This document shows, one piece after another, positions 34,180 through 43,190 of a DNA stretch of 64,000 bases (positions are counted from its first letter, which is position 1; every line of letters begins with the position of its first letter). The notes beneath the pieces are model-generated. The model worked only from the letters and a program-made list of their open reading frames with translations, did no database searches and had not been told where the DNA came from. The stretch comes from Bin127 sp965203505 (lineage in GTDB: Bacteria > Chloroflexota > Dehalococcoidia > Lucifugimonadales > Lucifugimonadaceae): positions 2,170,001 to 2,234,000 of the forward strand of contig OZ241880.1 of assembly GCA_965203505.1 (NCBI GenBank), read 5' to 3'. The translations under genes and the position numbers were made by a program.

Positions 34180-36552
34180 TTGGAAAACGCCGGAAATCAA
34201 CCACAGCCGACGGAGTCCGCGGGAGATCGCCTCACCCGTCTCAGCCAAGCCAGCCTCCGCATTAACGAGAGCCTGGACATCGACACCGCGCTCCACGCGG
34301 TGATGGACAGCGCCCGTTCCCTGACACGGGCTACCCACGCCGTGATCACCAGCCTGGACGCTTCCGGCCTGGTCGAGGACCACAGTGTTCTGGGCCTCGA
34401 GTCGGACGACGTGGAGCGGCTGTGGCAAGCTCCTGAGGGGACCAGGTTCTTCGAATACCTGAACGCCCTCGAGGTTCCGCTGAGGGTGGGCCAGCTGGAG
34501 CAGTTCACCGAGTCGATCGGCCTTGGGGAGTTCCAGTCCCCCGTATCCCTAACCGCCTTCATGGCGGCGCCGATGCTCCACCAGGGCGTGCGTTCGGGAA
34601 ACATCTTTGTAGGGAGCGACGAGCCGGGTCGAGAGTTCAACCAGGAGGACGAGGAGACCCTGGTGATGTTCGCCTCGCAGGCGGCACTGGTCATCGCCAA
34701 CGCACGCCGGCATCGGGAGGAGCAGCGGGCCAGGGCAGGTCTGGAGACCCTCATCGACACCTCGCCGGTGGGCGTCGTCGTCTTCGACATGCGCAACGGC
34801 GCCGCGTTGTCGTTCAACCGCGAGGGAAGAAGGATCGTCGACGAGCTGCGGAATCCGGACCAGCCTCCCGAGGACCTCTTGCAGTTTTTGATCGTGCGCC
34901 GCGCCGACGGGCGCGAGGTCTCCCTGATGGAGTTCCCCTTGGCCGAGGTCCTCGGCTCCGGCGAGACGGTGCGCGCCGAGGAGATCATCTTGGGCGTCCC
35001 CGACGGGAGGAGCGTGACCGTGTTGCTCAACGCCACGCCTATCCGTTCAGAAGAAGGCAAGCTAGAATCCGTGGTCGTCACCATGCAGGACATGGCGGAA
35101 GTCGAGGAGGCGGAGCGGCTGCGCGCGGAGTTCCTGGCGATGGTGAGCCACGAGCTGCGGATGCCTCTGACCTCCATCAGGGGCGCCGCAACCGCCCTTA
35201 TAGAAGCGGCGGCGGAGCTCGACCCGGCCGAGACACGTCAGTTCCACCGGATCATCGTCGACCGGGCCGACCACATGCGGGAACTCATCGGCGACCTGCT
35301 GGACGTGGCACGAATCGAGACCGGCGCATTGCCGGTGGACCCGGAACCGATGGAGGTAGCCGTGCTGGTGGACCGTGCCAGGAACGCCTTCGCCAGCGCC
35401 GGCGGCAAGAACGACCTCGCCATCGACGTCGCGCCGGGACTGCCCTCCGTAATGGCGGACCGCAGGCGCATCGTTCAGGTCATCGGCAACCTGCTGTCCA
35501 ACGCGGCCAGGAACTCGCCCGAAGCGTCGATGATCGAGATAAGAGCGTCCCTCGCAGGTTCGCACGTCGAGGTCTCGGTCGCCGACCAGGGGCGAGGGAT
35601 ACCCGCAGACGCCCTGCCGCGCCTGTTCCGCAAATTCTCGCGCCGAGACGACACCGACATGCCAGGCGACACCGGCCTCGGTCTCGCCATCTGCAAAGGG
35701 ATCGTGGAAGCCCACGGGGGCCGCATCCGAGCCGAGAGCAAAGGGGAAGGACTGGGAGCCAAATTCATCTTCACCCTGCCGGTGGCACGGGACGCGGAAC
35801 ACGAACCTCCTCCCGTCCGTTCGAATGACGAAGGTCAATCATCGGGAACAGTATTGGTGGTGGACGACGACCCCTTGGTGCTCAGGTCTGTGCGGGACGC
35901 CCTCTCCAACGCCGGCTTCCGGGCCGTGGTGACTTCGGACCCGAATGAGACCATGGCGCTGATGGAGGAGCACAACCCCCGACTGGCCCTTCTGGACCTC
36001 GTCCTGCCGGAGCAGGACGGCGTGGAACTGATGGGGGATATTCTGTCCGTTTCCTGCATCCCGGTCGTCTTCCTCTCGGCCTACGGCAAGGACGACACCG
36101 TCGCCAAAGTGCTGGAGAAGGGTGCCACCGACTATATCGTCAAACCCTTCTCGCCGACCGAGCTGGTGGCCAGAGTGAGGGCGGCCCTCCGCCGATTCGG
36201 GGAATCTCCGGCACCGGCGCAGAGGGAGCCGTTCGCGGCGGGCGACTTGACCATCGACTACGCCAAACGTCGAGTCACGATCTCGGGAAGCCCGGTGTCC
36301 CTGACGCCTAGAGAGTTCGATATTCTGGCGGAGATCTCGATGGAAGCAGGCCGAGTCGTGTCCCACGAACGGCTGTTGAGACGCGTGTGGAGCCCGGGAA
36401 AACCGGGTAACATGCGAGTTCTGCGCACTCACATGATGAGGCTGCGCCGCAAACTCGGCGATGACGCCGCAAACCCGAAGTACATCCTCGCCGAACCACG
36501 CGTCGGCTACCGGATGCTGGAAGGTGAGACGGATGCCGGAGAAACGCAATGA
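34180..36552 (+). CDS. HK1: GAF-PAS histidine kinase fused to receiver and OmpR/PhoB-type DNA-binding domain
   Basis: TTG start with AGGAG about 7 bases upstream; the nearby ATG is out of frame and short. 790 residues, no membrane segment, so cytoplasmic. Approximate order: GAF 15-185, PAS 190-305, HisKA (His324 in MVSHELRMP), HATPase_c (N-box NLLSNAARNS, G-boxes GRGIP and GLGLAICKG), receiver with Asp606 (LLDLVLPEQDG) and KPFSPTEL, winged helix 690-785 (LTPREFDILAEI...VGYR). Sensor, phospho-acceptor and DNA-binding output are thus in one chain. It faces the set-1 surface genes and shares an operator with the nearest, so it is the best candidate regulator of that set. Paralogue of HK2. Confidence 0.9.
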   Translation: MENAGNQPQPTESAGDRLTRLSQASLRINESLDIDTALHAVMDSARSLTRATHAVITSLDASGLVEDHSVLGLESDDVERLWQAPEGTRFFEYLNALEVPLRVGQLEQFTESIGLGEFQSPVSLTAFMAAPMLHQGVRSGNIFVGSDEPGREFNQEDEETLVMFASQAALVIANARRHREEQRARAGLETLIDTSPVGVVVFDMRNGAALSFNREGRRIVDELRNPDQPPEDLLQFLIVRRADGREVSLMEFPLAEVLGSGETVRAEEIILGVPDGRSVTVLLNATPIRSEEGKLESVVVTMQDMAEVEEAERLRAEFLAMVSHELRMPLTSIRGAATALIEAAAELDPAETRQFHRIIVDRADHMRELIGDLLDVARIETGALPVDPEPMEVAVLVDRARNAFASAGGKNDLAIDVAPGLPSVMADRRRIVQVIGNLLSNAARNSPEASMIEIRASLAGSHVEVSVADQGRGIPADALPRLFRKFSRRDDTDMPGDTGLGLAICKGIVEAHGGRIRAESKGEGLGAKFIFTLPVARDAEHEPPPVRSNDEGQSSGTVLVVDDDPLVLRSVRDALSNAGFRAVVTSDPNETMALMEEHNPRLALLDLVLPEQDGVELMGDILSVSCIPVVFLSAYGKDDTVAKVLEKGATDYIVKPFSPTELVARVRAALRRFGESPAPAQREPFAAGDLTIDYAKRRVTISGSPVSLTPREFDILAEISMEAGRVVSHERLLRRVWSPGKPGNMRVLRTHMMRLRRKLGDDAANPKYILAEPRVGYRMLEGETDAGETQ

Positions 36553-36790
36553 TCGCGACGGCCGGTCCACCAAGTCGACGGCCGACTCGCTTTCAGCGAC
36601 CTCCAACGGTCGCGATCAACGTGAAGTTTTTATTTTGGGGGGATTTGTGCACTTAACACAAGGCTCGTTGGCAATGACCAGATTTTGTCGTAGCTGAAGT
36701 AGCATCTCGTCAAACCAGCCATTCCATCAAGAGCGTCGGAAATGTCGGTAGGCATTTCGTTGTTCTCGCCGTTCTGAATGCCGAGCGTCG
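36553..36790. other. Intergenic region between HK1 and the Fur gene
   Basis: No gene is supported. GATCGCGACGG near 36551 and CGGTCGCGATC near 36608 are inverted repeats followed by a T-rich stretch, so a terminator for HK1 is possible. The remainder shows nothing recognisable. Confidence 0.35.
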
Positions 36791-37231
36791 TCACATCTGT
36801 CCCCCGTTGTTCAGCTTCGGCAGGCACTCGGTGCAGATTCCCCGGAATATCACCTGCGCCTCGTCGACTTCCCCATTGACTCGACCTGGATCCAAGCAGG
36901 GTTTCAATCCGACAACGCACTCGACATCCTCGATAAGGCCGCAGGTGCGGCAGACGAAGTGATGATGCCACCTTTCGGCAACCTCGTAAAGCGCACGTCC
37001 GGGACCGACGTCAGTCACCGTTATTAGCCCGTGGGACGCTAGAGCCCCGACCACGTTGTACACGGAGCCCCGTGGCAGCGGAGTGCCGCGGGCATCAAGT
37101 GCTTCAACCAACTCGTCCGTGGAGAGGTGGGGCCCCGTCTCTTGAAGGACCTCCAAGACCAGAAGCCGCGATCTGGTGGCTTTGAGACCGGTGGCCCGCA
37201 GTCTTCGCGCCAGATCCCGGTCGCCTGTCAT
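36791..37231 (-). CDS. Fur/PerR-family metal-dependent repressor
   Basis: About 146 residues, close to the usual Fur length. N-terminal winged helix with recognition region LPRGSVYNVVGALASHGLI; a HHHFVCRTCG metal motif; and paired CxxC motifs (CRTC and CTEC) typical of the structural zinc site. Such proteins repress iron or peroxide genes. The ATG (37231) overlaps the Dps stop as ATGA, so translation is coupled; the frame could extend to 37252. Pairing with Dps suggests a PerR-like peroxide or iron role (inference). Confidence 0.85.
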   Translation of the reverse strand: MTGDRDLARRLRATGLKATRSRLLVLEVLQETGPHLSTDELVEALDARGTPLPRGSVYNVVGALASHGLITVTDVGPGRALYEVAERWHHHFVCRTCGLIEDVECVVGLKPCLDPGRVNGEVDEAQVIFRGICTECLPKLNNGGQM

Positions 37232-37695
37232 CGCTGGGCCCGCAGCATCCATTCGTGTTTCTCCAGACCTCGCACAATCTCGATGACGAGGTCTTGGCTG
37301 GCCAGGTCCAGTTCCCCGAGTCGCTCCGCCGCCTGTCTCGCACGAGAAGCGACGCCGGCAACTCGTCTTTCCATCAACGCTACAGCTTCCTTGTCGGCTA
37401 TGTATCCCTGAGGCAACGGATCGAGACGGCTGTGCATCGCCACGTCGCTGTGCTGCCCTTCGGCTGCAAGATCAATGGTGACCTTACGCTCCGCCACGTC
37501 GTCCGCCCACGTCCGAGCATCGTCCACGATATCGTCCAGCTGAACATGCACCGACTGGAAGAGAGGACCCGCCACGTTCCAGTGGGCTTGTTTACCTTGC
37601 AGACTCAGATCGATGAGGTCAGCCAGCAGGACTTGCAGCTCCGTCGCCACTTTGGTCTGAACCTCATGGCCGAGGTCGGTTGAAGTAGAAACCAT
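37228..37695 (-). CDS. dps: Dps-family ferritin-like DNA-protection protein
   Basis: The four-helix Dps signature is clear: KQAHWNVAGPLFQSVHVQLDDIVDDARTWADDVAER carries the ferroxidase His/Asp/Glu residues. Dps forms 12-subunit shells that oxidise and store iron with peroxide. I chose ATG 37695 (155 residues; CAGGG close, AAGGAG further up); the longer frame to 37803 would start inside the promoter. First gene of a two-gene operon with the Fur-family repressor. Confidence 0.9.
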   Translation of the reverse strand: MVSTSTDLGHEVQTKVATELQVLLADLIDLSLQGKQAHWNVAGPLFQSVHVQLDDIVDDARTWADDVAERKVTIDLAAEGQHSDVAMHSRLDPLPQGYIADKEAVALMERRVAGVASRARQAAERLGELDLASQDLVIEIVRGLEKHEWMLRAQR

Positions 37696-37763
37696 GATCC
37701 CTGTTTTTCTCCTTGCCCGGTTTTGGCCGCTTCCGCTGCGACGATCATCTGCCGGGCGTTGTT

Positions 37764-37803
37764 TTGACAATGTCAATATAACATCTAATTTAGACATTGT
37801 CAA
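37764..37803 (-). promoter_or_regulatory. dps-fur promoter with two Fur-type operator boxes
   Basis: On the minus strand, -35 TTGACA (37798-37803) and -10 TATATT (37775-37780) are separated by exactly 17 bp. A 13-bp palindrome TTGACAATGTCAA (37764-37776) overlaps the -10, and a second copy with one mismatch (37791-37803, TTGACAATGTCTA) overlaps the -35, 27 bp apart. This suggests autorepression by the Fur/PerR product. Confidence 0.8.
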
Positions 37804-37954
37804 GAATAGGCGGCGTGCCGGCTCAAGCCCAAGGCTGCGCGGAACGGAACCGAGGGGACCTGAACCAACGCGTTCAATCAGGATTCGGGGCGATCAGTCG
37901 GTCAGTCCGGCCCCAGACCTGATCAGCGGCGGTTACGGCCTCGTAGACATGCAA

Positions 37955-37986
37955 AGGCCCCGACCGACCTGGATCGGTCGGGGCCT
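37955..37986. terminator. Hairpin between the propeller gene and the dps promoter
   Basis: 13-bp perfect stem (AGGCCCCGACCGA and its complement) with a 6-nt loop. It lies about 127 bp past the end of the 38113 gene; the rest of 37804-38112 holds no supported gene. Confidence 0.55.
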
Positions 37987-38112
37987 CGATGGGCTGTCAG
38001 TGCCATCGCGGGCGACTGAAACTAGACGGGGAGTATATGGGGTACCGCGCGCCGCCTAGTCGAGTTCGTCAGGGAATGATAAATGGAATCCTTTGTCGCT
38101 TCATCATTCCGC

Positions 38113-39141
38113 CTACGGCGACCATTTAGGGTTTTGCCCGTCCCCAAGCCGCTCAACGCCGCTACCATCGACGTTCATCACGTAGATGCCGAAATCGTCG
38201 TCGCGGAGCGAAGAGAACGCTATACGATCACCGTCCGGCGACCACGTCGGATAACCATCGATATGCTCGTTGTCCGTCAAACGTTCGGCACCGCTGCCAT
38301 TCGCGTTCATAACGTAGACATTCGTATCGAATACGCCCGACTGTAAATCCAACTCTGGTGTGGAGCTGAACGCGATGCGATCACCATCGGGCGACCACGC
38401 GACTCCCCAGAACATAAACATGTCGTCCTCGTTCAGCCGCTCCACGCCACTCCCGTCCGCATTCATGACGTAGATGCCACCACCTTCGTTGTTCATCGTT
38501 TGAAACGCTATCCGTTTACCGTCTGGCGACCACACAGGATCGGTGTCGCCAGGCCCATCGATGCGTGAGTCGTCGCCCATGTACAACTCGATGCTTCCGT
38601 CCGCGTTCCTGACGTACCACGCGTGTTGACCGTCACGATCCGAAAAGAACAACTGAGCGCAAGAATCATTGGGCTCCCCCGTCAATTGAATCTTGCCGCT
38701 TCCATCAGCGTTCATGACGTAGATGTCGCCTAACGATGTGAACGCTATCCGGCTACCATCTGGCGACCATGCGGGATCGCCGTTGCTGCAATCGTCCGTC
38801 AACTGTTCCACGCCGCTTCCGTCAGCGTTCATGGCGTAGAGGTTGTAAATCTCCTCGTCGTTGTCACGATCCGATGTGAACACGATTCGATCACCGTCTG
38901 GCGACCACGAGGGGCTGGTGTCTACAGAGTCGTTGTCCGTCAACTGTTCGACACCGCTCCCGTCCGAGTTCATCACGTAGATATCAACGTCGCCGTCATG
39001 GTCCGATGTGAAGGCGATACGTCCATTTGCCGCATCTCTCGACATCGTATACATCCCCAGCGCAAAAGAGCCGATGATCAATGCAATCACCACTGCCCCA
39101 ATACCCGCAAACAGTCGTGATTTGGTGAACTGAAAACTCAT
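38113..39141 (-). CDS. Membrane-anchored TolB-like beta-propeller protein
   Basis: ATG 39141 has AGGAG with good spacing (342 residues). One N-terminal membrane segment (GIGAVVIALIIGSFALGMY) is followed by seven or so PD40/TolB-type repeats of the form PSWSPDGDRIVFTSDRD...YVMNADGSGVEQLTD. Such propellers bind partner proteins; here the ligand is unknown. It is not the Gram-negative TolB as such, because no Tol/Pal genes are nearby. Confidence 0.8.
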   Translation of the reverse strand: MSFQFTKSRLFAGIGAVVIALIIGSFALGMYTMSRDAANGRIAFTSDHDGDVDIYVMNSDGSGVEQLTDNDSVDTSPSWSPDGDRIVFTSDRDNDEEIYNLYAMNADGSGVEQLTDDCSNGDPAWSPDGSRIAFTSLGDIYVMNADGSGKIQLTGEPNDSCAQLFFSDRDGQHAWYVRNADGSIELYMGDDSRIDGPGDTDPVWSPDGKRIAFQTMNNEGGGIYVMNADGSGVERLNEDDMFMFWGVAWSPDGDRIAFSSTPELDLQSGVFDTNVYVMNANGSGAERLTDNEHIDGYPTWSPDGDRIAFSSLRDDDFGIYVMNVDGSGVERLGDGQNPKWSP

Positions 39142-39554
39142 ATTTGCACTCCTGCGGTTCATCGTCGCAATTCTAATGCCGACGCGCAAAATCGAATACA
39201 CGCCACCTCCCCCCGTGAACTACGATCAACTCGCCGATGACCCGCGTTTGACATCAGAGAATCCGTGGCGTCTCGTATGGAGGTTTCGGCGTCTCTGGCG
39301 GCGTATCCCGTGTTGGGTCGGATGCATTAAACAAGCGATGTTCTCGGCGTTATACTGTATCCACTGGCGGCGGAATACCGCATCTAGGGTTTCCGTCCAG
39401 CCAACCCCAGTGCGACGAGTAGCAGTTGGCGAAAGTCTCCTCGGTGTGTGCGCGCCGCCGGGTTGTCGCCGAGTTCGAGGACGCCGACGCAATTGGAGGT
39501 TGCCGAGGCGGTCGGCGGGGGACCCGCCGATTAGACGAATTGAGGTATCCGGCA
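39142..39554. other. Gene-free region between divergent genes
   Basis: Several overlapping open frames exist on both strands but none has a convincing start or recognisable sequence. I see no clear promoter or repeat. Confidence 0.4.
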
Positions 39555-40082
39555 ATGAAACGCGGCACCAATCTATCCAAAACCGTCGCAGTTGCGGCAA
39601 TAGCCAGCCTAGCGGTCGTATTGTTCGTGGGCGATGTAACCAATGGAAGTGATGTCCCCGGCGGAAGTGATGATGGCGGTTGGTGCCATATCCGAAGCAG
39701 TCTGGAGTTGACAGTTTTCGGCACCGGCAGACCATATACATCGAACGATATCGGGAGGCCTGTATTCGTCGCACGCTGGATCGGCGATCAGCGTATCTCT
39801 GACGAGATTAGGGAATACAGCGGCGAGTGGAAAGGTTGTGAAAATCTTCCGCGCAAGCGCGCAACTACCTCGGACCGTGTAACCGACGGCGGCGGCACTA
39901 ACGGCGGCGGCATTACGGATGAACGTACATCGCCAATTGTCGTGACAGTTGTGGCAGGTTCCGAAGCCGAGCCGGTTGTGACCAGATCAGAGGCGAGTTG
40001 CTACGACGATGATCAAGTGCATTACAAATGGATCACATGCCCGCGTTCCAATTGGACTGAGGGTAGTTACCCCTGGGACTAA
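39555..40082 (+). CDS. Hypothetical secreted protein
   Basis: ATG 39555 (GAGG 9 bases upstream) opens a 175-residue frame with a typical signal segment (TVAVAAIASLAVVLFVG). The mature part has a few Cys (WCHIRSS, GCENL, SCYDDD, ITCPRS) that may form disulphides and a Gly-rich linker. Family not recognised. Confidence 0.55.
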   Translation: MKRGTNLSKTVAVAAIASLAVVLFVGDVTNGSDVPGGSDDGGWCHIRSSLELTVFGTGRPYTSNDIGRPVFVARWIGDQRISDEIREYSGEWKGCENLPRKRATTSDRVTDGGGTNGGGITDERTSPIVVTVVAGSEAEPVVTRSEASCYDDDQVHYKWITCPRSNWTEGSYPWD

Positions 40083-40421
40083 CGAAGCCGACGATCAGAC
40101 TTGAGTGCGTACTATCGGATATCCATCCTTTCAATAGGCAGAGAAAGCCTTCGACGGCGACGGCCAGGGCTCCGTTGACCGAGGGCACGCGCGTGTATTC
40201 GCCCGCCAGGAACAGATTGGGAATCTCCAAGGTGAGTTAGCACCGGACCTTCGCCACCGTCTTGAACATCCCCGGCAGACCTATGCAAACCGCCATCTTC
40301 CAGCAGTTCGACTTCCCGGCATAGCCAATCCACAGCCGTTTCATTCCCGATCAACTGCTATACCCGATATGATCCAATTAGCTACGCCTGAAATCTAGCT
40401 GATTGTCGCGGCAAAACATCG
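40083..40421 (-). pseudogene. Decayed C-terminal fragment of a flavin amine-oxidase/phytoene-desaturase-like enzyme
   Basis: On the minus strand about 40130-40235 reads IPNLFLAGEYTRVPSVNGALA, which resembles the C-terminal FAD-contact motif of amine oxidase/desaturase-type flavoenzymes. MFKTVAKVRC upstream (about 40275) is in another phase and ends in a stop. Frames are broken on both sides, so this is a relic. Confidence 0.4.
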
Positions 40422-40967
40422 ATGTCGCCATCCGAAACAAGCTTTACGAAACTGCTGGAGTTGCTCAAGCAGTTGAGAAGGGACGACAATCTCGGAGCGG
40501 CACTGGCGGCTGTTGGAATCGTCATTCTCGCGATTGGGTTGTTCCTGCAAGGGATTTCCGTCGAGATCGGCACGCCGATCAGGACGTTCGGCGGATTGCT
40601 GCTACTGGCGGGAATCGCGGCCTTCATATTGGCAACACCTCATCGGCGCGCGATAGCGATCGGCACGTTCAAGAACGTGGTTAGAAGGTATACGACTAAA
40701 ACGGCCAGTTGGCGGTGGATGAATCGAACCGGGCTCGCCGCTGTGATTATCGGCTTGGTCTGGCTAATCCCAGTCCTGGCCCTGCGGATAATTTTTGGCA
40801 AAATCGCACTCGATATCGCAGCCGCTATCATGGTGCCCGGCATCGTCATATTTTGGGCCGGCATTGCCCTGCTCATCTACGGGATGTACCGCGCAATTAA
40901 GGACGCCAGATCAACTGCTGATTCATCCGGTTCTCGCGAGGAGCCACGGAGCAGACGCCGATTCTGA
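40422..40967 (+). CDS. Hypothetical four-helix membrane protein
   Basis: 181 residues with about four hydrophobic segments: AALAAVGIVILAIGLFL, FGGLLLLAGIAAFILA, TGLAAVIIGLVWLIPVLAL and IMVPGIVIFWAGIALLIYG. Both ends are charged and cytoplasmic in style (Arg-rich tail REEPRSRRRF). No strong ribosome site is seen. It precedes a second membrane gene and faces the kinase/phosphatase/vWA operon; a link is possible but unproven. Confidence 0.65.
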   Translation: MSPSETSFTKLLELLKQLRRDDNLGAALAAVGIVILAIGLFLQGISVEIGTPIRTFGGLLLLAGIAAFILATPHRRAIAIGTFKNVVRRYTTKTASWRWMNRTGLAAVIIGLVWLIPVLALRIIFGKIALDIAAAIMVPGIVIFWAGIALLIYGMYRAIKDARSTADSSGSREEPRSRRRF

Positions 40968-41050
40968 CAAACATCGATTTGATTCGATGAAATTAGATTC
41001 GTTGCACCGCGCGAGACAGATGAAACCAAGAGTCCGTGGGCACATGCTCG

Positions 41051-41797
41051 ATGCAGACACACAAGCAAGGAGCAGCAAGGGCAACCGGATTGATCTACAG
41101 GATCGGTGCCGTGTCGATGATGCTCGGTGTGCTGATCAGCCTATGCAGCGGGTTGCTGGAAAGATTCGCCTCGGTGCTGTATTTCCAATTGTTGAGTCTG
41201 CTGGGTGTAGACGAAGAACTCGTAATCTCCATAGGACCTGAAACCGGTAAGGAGGTCGTCTTGTATCTCGGCGCTGGCATGTTTATCGTCGGCGCATTCG
41301 TCTATGCCTTTCGCATGTCCATCGAATTGCTCGGATTGCCAGTAGAACGGCACTTGAACCGCTGGTACACCGTGTGCGACAAGTTGGCGTTGGGGATGGC
41401 GGCGATCGGATACGTGATTTTTGCCCTAAGCGCGATCCCGCTATTTTTTCTGGAAGAGGTGTTCAATGGCAACTCGGCGAGTGCGCTGACATCAATCTTG
41501 AATTCGATCGTGACAGCCAGCGTGTGGACGGTGCTTGGAGGATTGATTATTTTCTTCCTAAAGACACGACACCGGCTCCTCAGGACCTACAACCAAGCAA
41601 TAAGCTTCGGCTGGGGCAAGTTGGGTTGGACATGGGTCAACAAGTCTGCATCAATCATGATCCTGGTTGCATTTACTTCCCAGCTGTTCGGATGGAATTC
41701 GATTCTCGGATTGACTACGAACACCATCATCGTCACCGGGCTCGTCATGATCCTTTCGGGGCTTTTCCCACAATTTCTCGCGAGCGACAGACCTTGA
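41051..41797 (+). CDS. Hypothetical multi-pass membrane protein
   Basis: 248 residues from ATG 41051 (a GTG at 41036 is also open). Five or so hydrophobic segments, for example IYRIGAVSMMLGVLISLCSG, VVLYLGAGMFIVGAFVYAF, ALGMAAIGYVIFALSAIPLF, VTASVWTVLGGLIIFFL and SIMILVAFTSQLFGW. Family not recognised. The stop lies 55 bp from the end of the convergent kinase gene. Confidence 0.65.
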   Translation: MQTHKQGAARATGLIYRIGAVSMMLGVLISLCSGLLERFASVLYFQLLSLLGVDEELVISIGPETGKEVVLYLGAGMFIVGAFVYAFRMSIELLGLPVERHLNRWYTVCDKLALGMAAIGYVIFALSAIPLFFLEEVFNGNSASALTSILNSIVTASVWTVLGGLIIFFLKTRHRLLRTYNQAISFGWGKLGWTWVNKSASIMILVAFTSQLFGWNSILGLTTNTIIVTGLVMILSGLFPQFLASDRP

Positions 41798-41851
41798 CTA
41801 CGAACAGCCCGGTGCGACGTACTGAACCTCCGAAGCGCCGAAACAGGTCAG

Positions 41852-43168
41852 TTAAGACGGATTCCGCAAAATCTCCCACACCACCCCGGCTACCAGCAAA
41901 ACGAATACCGACGCGGTGATGATGCCGACTCCCAACGCCACCTTTTTGAATTCGTAGTACGTGGCGTTGAGCCGCAATTCAGCGATGGAGGCGCTGAGGT
42001 TTTCCCGCATCTGAGCCAACGCGGTCTTTCGAGCAATCGGACGCGGAGGCGATTTCGACAGCCCGACCGCACTCGACGGTGGAAAGGACGATGGTACGGA
42101 AGATGTTGGCGATGAAACCGGGAGCGATTTTGCTGGTTGTCCTTGGAGCACTTGCCGATACCCACCCCCACTTGATGCCGGGGCGCTCGCCGGCTGTTGC
42201 GAGGAAGGTGTTGCTGCCACAGCCCCAGACGGTGCCGGAGGCGTAGATGCTGCTTGAGGTGCCGTAGCCGCGGATTGCGGAATGCCGCGCAGAATGGTCT
42301 CCAAGTCCGGCACCTCATCCACCGGCATAGCGCAGCACTCTTCAAGACTCTCCGCCAGCTTCGCGACAGTTGCATTGCTGGAACTCTTCAACCGCTGGAA
42401 GACATCTGACTTGCCCGGGTCCGCGTAGTCGCTTCGCGTGAATATCAGGTTGTCGTCGTTGTAGAAATGCCACAAGTTCGGATCTGAAGCCACGGCCAGC
42501 AGACTGACATAGATGACGAGGGAAGGGAAATTGTCGATATATTCGCCGTAGTCGTCAGCAGACCTCTCCGGATGCTGGTAGTTCTTGTGTCCCAGCTCAG
42601 GGCTGCGCTCTCCGCTGAATTTGGGCAGAAACATCCCGTCGTAGTCGACGAGACGTATGCGCCCGTCGCTCTGCACCATTACGTTTCCATGCTGCAAATC
42701 GTTGTGCGCGATCCGCAAACCCCGCAGACTCGCCGCCGGACCGCCGCGCCACTGTGCCGCCACTCTCCGCAACGTGTCCGGCTCGCCCAGCCTCGCACCT
42801 ACGAAGCTGCTCAACACTTCGCCTTCCACCCACTCCATCTTGACCATCGGATACCAACTGCCCTTCAAGCGGATGCCCTTGTCCAGATACTCGAAATGGA
42901 CGAAGGAGGGCGGCAGAACGTTGATCAAGTAGTTGCTCAACTCGTTGTAGCGCGCCTCTTGATCCTTAACCTCGCGCGTGAAGCACCGCACCGCAAATGT
43001 TCGGCCTGACACCGAAACCGAATAGACAGACGCAAATGCACCGGAGAATACCAACGGCATCCCGCGCTGATTAACCGCCACCGTTGCTGCTTCAAGTTCA
43101 GTGCCTTCGAAGCACAGCGAAGGATTTTGGATAGCCTCGCTGAAGTCGGTGATCCCTGGCCAAGTCAT
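41852..43168 (-). CDS. Tail-anchored protein kinase of a TerY-P-type triad
   Basis: 438 residues. N-terminal eukaryotic-like kinase fold: Gly-rich loop GAFASVYS, AVRC in place of the usual VAIK lysine (Lys to Arg), catalytic loop AHNDLQHGNVMV, and DYDG in place of DFG. Then a Pro/Ala/Ser/Gln-rich linker (about 290-390) and one C-terminal membrane helix (IITASVFVLLVAGVVWEIL). Last gene of a three-gene operon, 22 bp after the phosphatase. In TerY-P systems, vWA, PP2C and kinase genes are predicted to form a phosphorylation module. Confidence 0.8.
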   Translation of the reverse strand: MTWPGITDFSEAIQNPSLCFEGTELEAATVAVNQRGMPLVFSGAFASVYSVSVSGRTFAVRCFTREVKDQEARYNELSNYLINVLPPSFVHFEYLDKGIRLKGSWYPMVKMEWVEGEVLSSFVGARLGEPDTLRRVAAQWRGGPAASLRGLRIAHNDLQHGNVMVQSDGRIRLVDYDGMFLPKFSGERSPELGHKNYQHPERSADDYGEYIDNFPSLVIYVSLLAVASDPNLWHFYNDDNLIFTRSDYADPGKSDVFQRLKSSSNATVAKLAESLEECCAMPVDEVPDLETILRGIPQSAATAPQAASTPPAPSGAVAATPSSQQPASAPASSGGGYRQVLQGQPAKSLPVSSPTSSVPSSFPPSSAVGLSKSPPRPIARKTALAQMRENLSASIAELRLNATYYEFKKVALGVGIITASVFVLLVAGVVWEILRNPS

Positions 43169-43190
43169 CGATTCACTTCACATCGCACAA

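Noticed and set aside
37253..37803. Longer Dps start at 37803
   Set aside because: It would place the start codon inside the -35 box; ATG 37695 fits the family start.
38113..39141. Gram-negative tolB
   Set aside because: Repeats are TolB-like, but the protein has a membrane anchor and no Tol-Pal genes are adjacent.
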